Shown: piece by piece, positions 15,390 to 23,054 of the stretch | Layout of the letters: each line of letters begins with the position of its first letter | Numbering within the stretch: the stretch's first letter is position 1 | Assembly: GCF_006517535.1 (NCBI RefSeq) | Contig: NZ_VHQH01000036.1 | Location: 467,577-531,576, forward strand | Direction of reading: 5' to 3' | DNA length: 64,000 bases | From: Schumannella sp. 10F1B-5-1 | GTDB taxonomy: Bacteria; Actinomycetota; Actinomycetes; Actinomycetales; Microbacteriaceae | Made by a program: the position numbers and the translations under genes | The notes under the pieces: model-generated | Told to the model about the DNA's origin: nothing | The model's database searches: none | Seen by the model: only the letters and a program-made list of their open reading frames with translations

Positions 15390-16295
15390 ATGCCCGCCGG
15401 AGACCACGCCGTATCCTCCGGCCACGCCGCCGACGGGCGGCGCGCATCCGGTCTCATCGACCTGCATACGCACAGTCGCGTCTCCGACGGAACGCAGACC
15501 CCCGCCGAGCTCGTCGCCGCCGGAGTGGATGCGGGCCTCGCCGTGCTCGGCATCACCGATCACGACTCGACCGCCGGCTGGGCCGAGGCCTTCGACGCCG
15601 CCCGCGGCACCGGCCTCACCGTGCTCCCCGGCCTGGAACTCAGCACCCAGCTCGACTACGCGAGCGTGCACATCCTGGGCTACCTGATCGATCCCGCGGA
15701 TCCCGCGCTGCTCGCCGAGTCCGAGCGCACCCGCGAGGAGCGGCTGCACCGCGCCGAGACGATGGTCGCCCGCATCGCGAAGGACTACGACCTCAGCTGG
15801 GATGACGTGCTCGCGCAGACCGCGCCGGGCGCGACCGTCGGGCGGCCGCACATCGCCGACGCCCTCGTCGCCAAGGGCTTCGTGCCCGACCGCACGGCGG
15901 CGTTCGGCAGCATCCTGCACTGGCGCGGCGGGTACTACCGGCCGCACCGGGCGCCGGAGCCGACGGTCGGCATCCGCCTCATCGCCGAGGCCGGGGGAGT
16001 GCCCGTGATCGCGCATCCCGGAGCCCGCGGCCCCGAGCGGCTGTTCGCCGGCTCGCGCGTGCGATCGCTCGTCGACGCGGGGCTGATGGGCGTCGAGGTG
16101 CACCACCGCGACAACCCGCCCGAGGCGCGGGAGCTGTGGCTGCGGCGCGCGGCCGAGTACGGGCTGGTCGTCACCGGATCGAGCGACTACCACGGCGCCG
16201 GCAAGCCGAATCTGCTCGGCGAGAACAGCACCTCGCTCGAGGCCTACGCGCGCATCGTCGAGCTCGGCACGGGCTCGGCGCCGTTCACCGGCTGA
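15390..16295 (+). CDS. PHP-domain phosphoesterase (nucleoside 3',5'-bisphosphate phosphatase or RNase AM-like)
   Basis: A 301-residue protein. PHP metal motifs are in order: DLHTHSRVSDG near residue 25, ITDHDST near 56, the Glu of GLELS near 90, IAHPGA near 206 and SDYHG near 267. The length and layout fit the YciV/TrpH group, which hydrolyses 3'-phosphates or trims RNA 5' ends. Activity on this protein is inferred from the family. It stands alone between divergent and convergent neighbours. Confidence 0.87.
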   Translation: MPAGDHAVSSGHAADGRRASGLIDLHTHSRVSDGTQTPAELVAAGVDAGLAVLGITDHDSTAGWAEAFDAARGTGLTVLPGLELSTQLDYASVHILGYLIDPADPALLAESERTREERLHRAETMVARIAKDYDLSWDDVLAQTAPGATVGRPHIADALVAKGFVPDRTAAFGSILHWRGGYYRPHRAPEPTVGIRLIAEAGGVPVIAHPGARGPERLFAGSRVRSLVDAGLMGVEVHHRDNPPEARELWLRRAAEYGLVVTGSSDYHGAGKPNLLGENSTSLEAYARIVELGTGSAPFTG

Positions 16296-16355
16296 GACAA
16301 CGCGACGGCGACCGCGACGCGTCGACGGCGACCGCGACAAATCGACGGACCGACG

Positions 16356-16850
16356 TCAGCGGTCGAAGCGCGCGCCGTTGGGCCGCGACGGCATCGCCGC
16401 GAAGACCAGGGCGATCAGCGGGCCCACGTAGGGGATCGCGTGCAGCAGGTACAGCCAGCCGCTGTAGTCGGCGTCGTGCAGGCGGCGCACCCACAGCGCG
16501 ATGAAGGGGATGACGCTGCCGAGATACCACACGCTCAGCGCGATGAGGAAGACGAACATCGCCCCGCCGGGCTGGATGCCGTCGCCGCTCGGCGAGGGCG
16601 TTCCGGTCGCGACGCCGACGATCACCCCGACGCCGCCGATCACGATCGTCACGGCGACCGCGAAGAACGCGACCCACCAGAACTCGCCGCGGCTGGCGCG
16701 GCCCGAGAAGCCGGCGTAGTTGCGGTAGAGCCGCGAGACGGCCTCGACCGGACCGGCGCCGGGCAGCGGCCGGTCGAGGCGGGGCCGACCCCGATCGTCG
16801 TGCGGGTCCTCGATCGGACCCAGGTCGGGGTCAGGCGCCTCGAACGTCAT
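16356..16850 (-). CDS. DUF805 membrane protein
   Basis: A 164-residue protein with a polar N-terminus of about 40 residues and then four predicted membrane helices. The DUF805 signature includes YAGFSGRASRGEFWW before the first helix and RLHDADYSGW before the third. Members are small inner-membrane proteins of unknown function. It starts 34 bp after the DEAD-box helicase stop on the same strand, so the two may be co-transcribed. Confidence 0.88.
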   Translation of the reverse strand: MTFEAPDPDLGPIEDPHDDRGRPRLDRPLPGAGPVEAVSRLYRNYAGFSGRASRGEFWWVAFFAVAVTIVIGGVGVIVGVATGTPSPSGDGIQPGGAMFVFLIALSVWYLGSVIPFIALWVRRLHDADYSGWLYLLHAIPYVGPLIALVFAAMPSRPNGARFDR

Positions 16851-16884
16851 CGGCTTCGGCGGTCAGCGGCTCAGGATGCGCGGC

Positions 16885-18357
16885 TCAGCTCGCGGGCGGG
16901 GGCGTCGGAGCCCCGCTGCCGCTGCCGCCGCGACGGCGACGCGTGCGGCGACGGCGCTCGGGAGCGGCGCCGTCGTGCGTGCCGCCGCCCTCGCTGCGGG
17001 CCTCCTCGGTCGCGGTGCCGGTCGCGGCAGAGGCGGACGAGCCGCCCTCCGTCGATCCTCCGCCGGAACCCGAGCCGCGTCGACGGCTGCGCGAACGGCC
17101 CGAGCCGCTGCGGTCGCCACCGCGCTCGCCGCGGTCGCCACCGGGTCGGCGCTCCGCGTGCGGAGCGGCCGGCGACGGCTTGAGGCGGCCCTTCGAGCCC
17201 TCGGGGATGTTCAGGTCGCTGTAGAGGTGCGGCGACGACGAGTAGGTCTCGGTCGGCTCGGGCTGCCCGAACTCGAGGGCGCGGTTGATGAGCGCCCACT
17301 TGTGCAGGTCGTCCCAGTCGACGAAGGTCACCGCGGTGCCGGTCTTGCCGGCGCGGCCGGTGCGACCGGCGCGGTGCAGGTAGGTCTTCTCGTCGTCGGG
17401 GATCGTGTGGTTGATCACGTGCGTGACGTCGTCGACGTCGATGCCGCGGGCGGCCACGTCGGTCGCGATCAGCACATCCTTCTTGCCGGCCTTGAACGAC
17501 GCCATCGAGCGCTCGCGCGCCTCCTGCGTCATGTCGCCGTGCACGGCCGCGGCGTTGAAGCCGCGGTCGTTGAGCTCCTCGACGAGCTTCGAGGCGGCCC
17601 GCTTGGTGCGGGTGAAGACGACGGTCTTGCCGCGGCCCTCGGCCTGCAGGATGCGCGCGACCACCTCGTCCTTGTCGAGGCTGTGCGCGCGGTAGACGAG
17701 GTGCTTGATGTTCGCCTGCAGCTGGCCCTCGTCGGGGTCGCTGGCGCGGATGTGGATCGGCCGGTTCATGAAACGGCGCGCGAGCGTGACGACCGGTCCC
17801 GGCATGGTGGCCGAGAACAGCATCGTGTGGCGCGTCGGCGGCGTCTGCGCGAACAGCTTCTCGACGTCGGGCAGGAAGCCCAGGTCGAGCATCTTGTCGG
17901 CCTCGTCGAGCACCATCACCTTGACGTTGGCGAGGCTCAGCAGGCGCTGGCCGGCGAGGTCGAGCAGACGGCCCGGGGTGCCGACGACGATCTGCGCCCC
18001 CGCCTTGATCTGCTCGATCTGGCCCTCGTAGGCCTTGCCGCCGTAGATCGCGACGACGCTCGTCGAGCGGTTCGAGGTGGCGAGCTCGAGGTCTTCGGCG
18101 ACCTGCACGCAGAGCTCGCGGGTCGGCACGACCACGAGGGCCTGCACGCCCGGCTCGGGTTCGAGGCCGAGAGCCTGGATCACCGGGAGGCCGAAGCCGA
18201 AGGTCTTGCCGGTTCCGGTCTTCGCCTGGCCGATGATGTCCTGGCCGGCGAGCCCGAGCGGGATGGTCTGAGACTGGATCGGGAACGGGTCGACGATGCC
18301 TTGGGCAGCGAGTGCGTCGACGATGTCCTGGTCGATGTCAAGATCGGAGAAGGTCAC
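16885..18357 (-). CDS. DEAD-box ATP-dependent RNA helicase
   Basis: A 490-residue protein carrying all helicase motifs: Q motif (FPIQSQTIP), AKTGTGKT, PTRELCVQVA, VLDEADKMLDLGF, SATMPG, ATDVAARGIDVDDV and HRAGRTGRAG. The C-terminal 110 residues are low in complexity, with Arg/Gly/Ser/Glu-rich stretches (RSRSRRRGSGSGGGS, then RRRRTRRRRGGSGSG) that probably bind RNA. It is RhlE/DeaD-like and may act in ribosome assembly or RNA decay. GTG 18357 has AGGTGATC upstream, and a TAGAGT hexamer lies 30 bp earlier, so this gene does have a leader. Confidence 0.92.
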   Translation of the reverse strand: MTFSDLDIDQDIVDALAAQGIVDPFPIQSQTIPLGLAGQDIIGQAKTGTGKTFGFGLPVIQALGLEPEPGVQALVVVPTRELCVQVAEDLELATSNRSTSVVAIYGGKAYEGQIEQIKAGAQIVVGTPGRLLDLAGQRLLSLANVKVMVLDEADKMLDLGFLPDVEKLFAQTPPTRHTMLFSATMPGPVVTLARRFMNRPIHIRASDPDEGQLQANIKHLVYRAHSLDKDEVVARILQAEGRGKTVVFTRTKRAASKLVEELNDRGFNAAAVHGDMTQEARERSMASFKAGKKDVLIATDVAARGIDVDDVTHVINHTIPDDEKTYLHRAGRTGRAGKTGTAVTFVDWDDLHKWALINRALEFGQPEPTETYSSSPHLYSDLNIPEGSKGRLKPSPAAPHAERRPGGDRGERGGDRSGSGRSRSRRRGSGSGGGSTEGGSSASAATGTATEEARSEGGGTHDGAAPERRRRTRRRRGGSGSGAPTPPPAS

Positions 18358-18387
18358 TGATCACCTGTCGTGGAAGTCGATCCGCCC

Positions 18388-18393
18388 ACTCTA
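18388..18393 (-). promoter_or_regulatory. Possible -10 hexamer TAGAGT for the DEAD-box gene
   Basis: The hexamer ends 30 bp upstream of GTG 18357 on the minus strand and leaves room for a short leader with a Shine-Dalgarno sequence. Confidence 0.35.
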
Positions 18394-18448
18394 CCGGCCC
18401 GCGCGCATCCACCGGCCCCGCCCGACCGGGCGCCCGCCTCGCCTGCCC

Positions 18449-18454
18449 TACGAT
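18449..18454 (+). promoter_or_regulatory. -10 hexamer TACGAT for the ferritin-like gene
   Basis: Six-base spacer GAGGGC to GTG 18461. Hexamer and spacer are almost identical to those before the PHP gene. Confidence 0.55.
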
Positions 18455-18460
18455 GAGGGC

Positions 18461-19171
18461 GTGGCGAACTGGTTCCGACGGCGGCGTTCCGCGACCCCGG
18501 CACCCGTGGTCGGCTCCCAGCGGTCGACGGTGACCGCGAAGGTCGAGCTCGCCGATCTGACCCCCGAGGTCGACGCCTATCTCGGGCGCGCCGCCTATCT
18601 GCAGCTCGCGCTGTTCGAAGACGTCTCGCGCGCGATCTCGGCCGCGCCGTCGACCGTCGCGAAGACCTCGCTGGCGCGCGTCGCCGGGCCGCACCTGGAC
18701 GCGCACCGCGGGCTCGTCGCCGAGCTCGTGTCGCGCGGCGTCGATCCCGCCGTCGCGATGGAGCCGTACCGGCTCGACATCGACGACTTCCAGCGCCGCA
18801 CGCTCGGCCAGGACTGGTTCGAGACGCTCACCACCTGCTACGTGACGGCCGGATTCCTGACGGACTTCTTCCTCGGCCTCGCCGCGGGCCTGCCGAGCGA
18901 GCTGAAGGCCCGGGTCGAGGCGCTCCTCGACGTCGAGGCCGGCGAGGACGTGCTCATCCAGGAGCTGCGCGACGGCATCGACGCGAACCCGCGTCTGGGC
19001 TCGCGACTCGCGATGTGGGGCCGTCGTCTGGTGGGCGACACGATGCTCGTGGCGCGATCGGCGCTGGGCGTCGGCGACGAGGCCCCGGGCGAGGAGCGCA
19101 TCGAGCCGGTGTTCACCGAGCTCGTCGCGGCGCACACGCGACGCATGGATGCGCTGGGCCTGACCGCCTGA
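18461..19171 (+). CDS. Ferritin-like fold protein (MiaE-like)
   Basis: A 236-residue, mostly helical protein. After a basic N-terminus (MANWFRRRRS) the segment YLQLALFEDVSRAI and later PHLDAHRGLVAELVSRG, DWFETLTTCYVTAGFLTDFF and HTRRMDALG resemble actinobacterial ferritin-like-fold proteins annotated near tRNA hydroxylase MiaE. Diiron ligands (Glu, and Glu/His pairs) are only partly evident, so enzymatic activity is uncertain. It is divergent from the DEAD-box gene, which fits an RNA-related role by context only. Confidence 0.65.
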   Translation: MANWFRRRRSATPAPVVGSQRSTVTAKVELADLTPEVDAYLGRAAYLQLALFEDVSRAISAAPSTVAKTSLARVAGPHLDAHRGLVAELVSRGVDPAVAMEPYRLDIDDFQRRTLGQDWFETLTTCYVTAGFLTDFFLGLAAGLPSELKARVEALLDVEAGEDVLIQELRDGIDANPRLGSRLAMWGRRLVGDTMLVARSALGVGDEAPGEERIEPVFTELVAAHTRRMDALGLTA

Positions 19172-19228
19172 GCGGCTTGCTCTCGGCACGCTGGACGGAG
19201 CCGGAGCGCTGCCGGACGCGAGGCCGGG

Positions 19229-19531
19229 TCAGGAAGCCGTGCGACCGCCGGAGAGGTGGTGCAGGCGCTGGGCGTCGATGCTGTGGCGCGCGCGGTCGAT
19301 CAGCAGCGCCACGACGATCGCGATCACGCCGGCGCCGCCCAGGGCGACGAGCCAGATCCACGGCTCGTCGGGCTTCCAGCCGAGCCAGGTGAGGCCGGTC
19401 CACGCGGCCGCGGTCCATGCCGCGCCGATCGCCGGCAGCAGCAGGATGCCGTACGACCGTCGCCCGGGGACGAGGTAGCGGATCACCGTCGCGATGCCGA
19501 GTCCGACGACCGTGGCGTAGACCATCTCCAT
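19229..19531 (-). CDS. Hypothetical three-helix membrane protein
   Basis: A 100-residue protein with three hydrophobic segments (about residues 4-20, 28-46 and 58-80) and a short polar C-terminus. No family was recognised with confidence. It lies between the ferritin-like gene and DUF3107. ATG 19531 is preceded by TAGGGT with a seven-base gap, which supports expression as a leaderless message. Confidence 0.7.
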   Translation of the reverse strand: MEMVYATVVGLGIATVIRYLVPGRRSYGILLLPAIGAAWTAAAWTGLTWLGWKPDEPWIWLVALGGAGVIAIVVALLIDRARHSIDAQRLHHLSGGRTAS

Positions 19532-19538
19532 GGCGGGA

Positions 19539-19544
19539 ACCCTA
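19539..19544 (-). promoter_or_regulatory. -10 hexamer TAGGGT for the 100-aa membrane protein
   Basis: Seven-base spacer to ATG 19531 on the minus strand. Confidence 0.5.
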
Positions 19545-19555
19545 GCGGACTCGCG

Positions 19556-19777
19556 TCAGGCGACGAAGCCGACGCGACGCGTCTCCTCGGCGCCGATCTC
19601 GAGGTACGAGAAGCTCGCGACGGGGACGATGTAGAGGCGGCCGCGCTCGTCGGTGAGCTTCAGGTACTTCTCCGACTCGAGGGCCTGCGACACGGTCTTC
19701 TCGATGTCCTCGGGGCTCTGGCTGGTCTCGAACGAGATCTCACGGGCGGAGTTGGCGATGCCGATGCGAATGTCCAC
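19556..19777 (-). CDS. DUF3107 protein
   Basis: A 73-residue actinobacterial protein of unknown function. MDIRIGIANSAREISFE at the start and ERGRLYIVPVASFSYLEIG near residues 45-62 are typical for the family. GTG 19777 is preferred over the in-frame GTG 19783 because TAGCCT ends six bases before it. In Mycobacterium a DUF3107 gene is recalled next to the adnAB region, and adnA starts about 110 bp away here on the other strand. Confidence 0.88.
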   Translation of the reverse strand: MDIRIGIANSAREISFETSQSPEDIEKTVSQALESEKYLKLTDERGRLYIVPVASFSYLEIGAEETRRVGFVA

Positions 19778-19783
19778 GTGCAC

Positions 19784-19789
19784 AGGCTA
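19784..19789 (-). promoter_or_regulatory. -10 hexamer TAGCCT that decides the DUF3107 start
   Basis: Six-base spacer to GTG 19777. The alternative GTG 19783 would directly abut the hexamer. Confidence 0.55.
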
Positions 19790-19876
19790 GCGAGAGCATC
19801 CGGCCCCGCGCGTCGATTCCGCCCACGGCAGAACGGGATGCGCGGCGCGCGTCGATCGGGTGTCGGAGCTCGTCGC

Positions 19877-19882
19877 TACCGT
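19877..19882 (+). promoter_or_regulatory. -10 hexamer TACCGT that decides the adnA-like start
   Basis: Seven-base spacer to GTG 19890. Two further in-frame GTGs, at 19860 and 19881, lie upstream of or within the hexamer. Confidence 0.5.
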
Positions 19883-19889
19883 GGCTGAC

Positions 19890-22800
19890 GTGCACCCCGA
19901 TCCCTCGCAGCTCGCCGTCCTCGACCTGGCGCCCGGGGCGTCGGCGGTCGTCGTGGGCGCGCCGGGCTCGGGCCGCACCTCCACGCTGATCGAGCTCGTC
20001 GCCCGCCGGGTCGAGGCCGACGGATTCGCGCCCGACGAGGTCATCGCCCTCGCGGCCGGGCGGGCCAGCGCCACCCGTCTGCGCGATCGGCTGGCCGAGC
20101 GCCTGCGGGCCGTGCCCGACGCGCCGGTCTCCTCCGGACCGCTCGCCCGCACCATCCCGTCGCTCGCGTTCGACGCGGTCGTCGCGCGGGCCGCCGCCGA
20201 GGGCGCGCCGCGACCCCGCCTGCTCTCGGGGCCGGAGCAGGACCTCCTGATCGCCGAGCTGCTGCACGGCGCGATCGACGACGGCGGCGGCGCCGACTGG
20301 CCGCCGCATCTCTCGCCCGCCGTGCGCCGGCTCCCGGTGTTCCGCACCGAGCTGCGCGAGCTGCTCATGCGGCTCACGGAATACGACATCCCGACGCGAC
20401 GGCTGAGGGCGGCTGGCGGCATCGCCGGCCGACCCGAATGGGTCGCCGCCGCGGAGTTCGCCGAGGAGTACCGCGCCGTCGTCTCGGCGGTCGGCGGCAG
20501 CTCGCTCGACCCCGCCGAGCTCATGGCCTACGCCGACGCGGCGGTGCGCGCCGGGCACACCGGCGAGCGCCTCGCCCGGGCGCGTCTCGTCGTGGTCGAC
20601 GACCTGCAGCAGGCGACGGAGGGCGCGATGCGGCTGCTCGCGGCGATCGCGGCGCGCGGCGTGCCGATCGTCGCCTTCGGCGATCCCGACGTCGCGACCG
20701 AGTCGTTCCGCGGTGGCGAGGCCGACGCCCTCGCGGCGTTCCCGGAGCGGATGGGGGTGCCGGTCGTGTCGCTGCGGCTGCAGCAGGTGCACCGGCAGTC
20801 GCCGGCGCTGCGCGCGCTGACGACCGAGGTCACCGGGCGCATCGGCGCGGCCGGCGCGGGCACGCAGCGGGCGGCCGCGGCGAGCGGCGACGACGATCCG
20901 GCGGCCCTGTCGGCGATCGCCGCGGCGACGCCCGCCGCCGAGCACCGCGCGATCGCGCGCGTGCTGCGCGAGCGCCACCTGCTCGACGGCGTGCCGTGGT
21001 CGCAGCTCGCGGTCGTGGTGCGGTCGGGCGCGGCGATCCCGGCGCTCTCGCGAGCGCTCGCGCTCGCTCAGGTGCCGACGCGGTCCACCGCCGGGAGTCG
21101 CGCGCTGCGCGACGACCCCGCGGCGGCGGCGCTGCTCGAGCTCGTGTCGGTGGGAACCGGTCGACTCGCGCTCGACGGTCTCGTGGCGGAGCGCATCCTG
21201 ACCGGCCCCTTCGGCGGGCTGGACCCGGTGGCGCTGCGGCGCCTGCGCGTGGCTCTGCGCGCCGAGGAGCTGGCCGGCGGCGGCACGCGGCTGGGCGCCG
21301 CGCTGCTGGCCGAGGCGCTCGACGACGAGCACGGATTCGCCACGATCGATCATCAGGTCGGCCGACGGGCGGCGCGGACCGCGCGACTGCTGGCGCGGCT
21401 CCGTGCCGAGAGCGCGCGCGGGGCGAGCGCGGAGGAGCTGCTCTGGACGGCGTGGGAGCGCAGCGGCGTCGCCGACGACTGGCGCACGACGGCGCTCGGC
21501 ACCGGCATCGCGGCCGAGGAGACGAATCGCGCGCTCGACGGCGTCGTCGCGCTGTTCGCCGCGGCGCGCCGCTTCGTCGAGCGCGAACCCGAGCGCGAAG
21601 CCGAGGCGTTCCTCGCCTCGGTGCTCGACGCCGACATCCCGGAGGACACGCTCGCTCCCCGCACCTCCGGCGAGGCGGTGCTGGTCACGACTCCATCGGG
21701 TGCGGTCGGGATCGAGGTCGACACGGTCGTCGTCGCCGGGCTGCAGGACGGCCAGTGGCCGAACCTGCGGCCCCGCGGCTCGCTGCTGCGCGCCGGCGAG
21801 CTCGGCGACGCGATCGCCCGACTCGACGCCTTCGGCCAGGTCGGCGGGGCGAGCTCGGCAGCGACCGAGCCGGCGCCGTCGAGCGCCGCGACCGCCGTGC
21901 CGGCCGCCGGCGTGATCGACGAACGACGCGCCGTGCTCGCCGACGAGCTGCGGATGTTCGCTCTCGCCGTCTCGCGGGCGTCGCGACGTGTGGTGCTCGC
22001 CGCCGTGGCGGGCGACGACGAGGTGCCGAGCCCGTTCCACGGCTTCGCCCGGCGGGTCGCCGGCGACGCGCTCGTCGAGCCCGACGGGGATGCGGTTCCG
22101 CTCGACCTTCGCGGTATGACGGGCCGGCTGCGTCGCGCGCTCACCCAGCCCGGGGCCGCGCCCGAGCAGCGGCGCAGCGCGGCCGGCGCCCTGGCGCGAC
22201 TGGCCGCGGCCGAGGTGCCGGGCGCCGACCCGGCGACCTGGCACGGACTTCTCGCCGCCTCCACGGATGCGCCGCTGCACGACCTCGGCGACCCGGAGGT
22301 GCGGGTGCCCGTGTCGCCGTCGGCGCTCGGCACGCTGGAGCGCTCGGCCATGGAGTGGTTCGTCGAGCGGATGGCGGGCAGCAGCTCGTCGCTCAGCGCG
22401 AACATCGGCTCGCTCGTGCACCACGCACTCGAGCACGCGGTGGATGCGGATCCCGAGCACCTCTGGCAGCTGGTCGAGTCGCGCTGGGGGGAGCTGACCT
22501 TCGACTCGCCCTGGGCCGAGGAGGTGGAGCGCCGCCGGGCTCGCACCGCGGTGACGGCACTCGCCTCCTACCTGCGCACGGTCGAGGCCGAGGGGGTAGT
22601 GCTGGTCAGCGCGGAGGGCTCGTTCCGCCTCGACGTCGCACCCGCCGTCGTCAACGGCAAGATCGACCGCGTCGAGTCGCACGGCGGGCGCATCGTCATC
22701 GTCGACCTGAAGACGGGCTCGGTCGTGAGCGCGCGCGAGGCCGAGTCGCATCCGCAGATGTCGGCCTATCAGCTCGCCTACGACGGCGGGGTGCTCGACG

Positions 22801-23054
22801 GGCTGCCCGAGGGGAACAGCGCCGGCGGCGCCCGGCTGCTGTTCACGAAGAAGGGCGTCGCGGGTAAGCCCTACACGCTGCGCGATCAGGCGCCGCTCGC
22901 GCCGGAGCAGCTCGAGGAGTTCCGGGGCACGCTGCGCGCCGCGGCTGTGACGATCGCGGGGCCGGCCTATCCCGCGACGCTGATCGACGACCCCTTCGAG
23001 CACGGCGGCGCGCTGCGTGCCGTGCACCTGCCGGGGGAGGTCACCGGTGACTGA
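19890..23054 (+). CDS. adnA: AdnA-like helicase-nuclease subunit with degenerate motor
   Basis: A 1054-residue protein close in length to mycobacterial AdnA. A UvrD-like motor (about residues 1-650) precedes a PD-(D/E)XK nuclease at the C-terminus (GKIDRVE, IVDLKTGS, then PQMSAYQ, near residues 920-965). The Walker A is GAPGSGRTST, with Arg in place of the catalytic Lys. Walker B is VVVDDLQQ instead of the DEYQD type, so ATP hydrolysis is doubtful. The nuclease residues are intact, but the usual Fe-S cysteine near its start is absent (LERSAMEWF). It overlaps the adnB-like gene by 8 bp. Role: DNA double-strand-break resection. Confidence 0.83.
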   Translation: MHPDPSQLAVLDLAPGASAVVVGAPGSGRTSTLIELVARRVEADGFAPDEVIALAAGRASATRLRDRLAERLRAVPDAPVSSGPLARTIPSLAFDAVVARAAAEGAPRPRLLSGPEQDLLIAELLHGAIDDGGGADWPPHLSPAVRRLPVFRTELRELLMRLTEYDIPTRRLRAAGGIAGRPEWVAAAEFAEEYRAVVSAVGGSSLDPAELMAYADAAVRAGHTGERLARARLVVVDDLQQATEGAMRLLAAIAARGVPIVAFGDPDVATESFRGGEADALAAFPERMGVPVVSLRLQQVHRQSPALRALTTEVTGRIGAAGAGTQRAAAASGDDDPAALSAIAAATPAAEHRAIARVLRERHLLDGVPWSQLAVVVRSGAAIPALSRALALAQVPTRSTAGSRALRDDPAAAALLELVSVGTGRLALDGLVAERILTGPFGGLDPVALRRLRVALRAEELAGGGTRLGAALLAEALDDEHGFATIDHQVGRRAARTARLLARLRAESARGASAEELLWTAWERSGVADDWRTTALGTGIAAEETNRALDGVVALFAAARRFVEREPEREAEAFLASVLDADIPEDTLAPRTSGEAVLVTTPSGAVGIEVDTVVVAGLQDGQWPNLRPRGSLLRAGELGDAIARLDAFGQVGGASSAATEPAPSSAATAVPAAGVIDERRAVLADELRMFALAVSRASRRVVLAAVAGDDEVPSPFHGFARRVAGDALVEPDGDAVPLDLRGMTGRLRRALTQPGAAPEQRRSAAGALARLAAAEVPGADPATWHGLLAASTDAPLHDLGDPEVRVPVSPSALGTLERSAMEWFVERMAGSSSSLSANIGSLVHHALEHAVDADPEHLWQLVESRWGELTFDSPWAEEVERRRARTAVTALASYLRTVEAEGVVLVSAEGSFRLDVAPAVVNGKIDRVESHGGRIVIVDLKTGSVVSAREAESHPQMSAYQLAYDGGVLDGLPEGNSAGGARLLFTKKGVAGKPYTLRDQAPLAPEQLEEFRGTLRAAAVTIAGPAYPATLIDDPFEHGGALRAVHLPGEVTGD

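Noticed and set aside
16303-16337. Short direct repeat CGACGGCGACCGCGAC after the PHP gene
   Set aside because: Two imperfectly spaced copies of a simple GC-rich word; nothing else supports a function.
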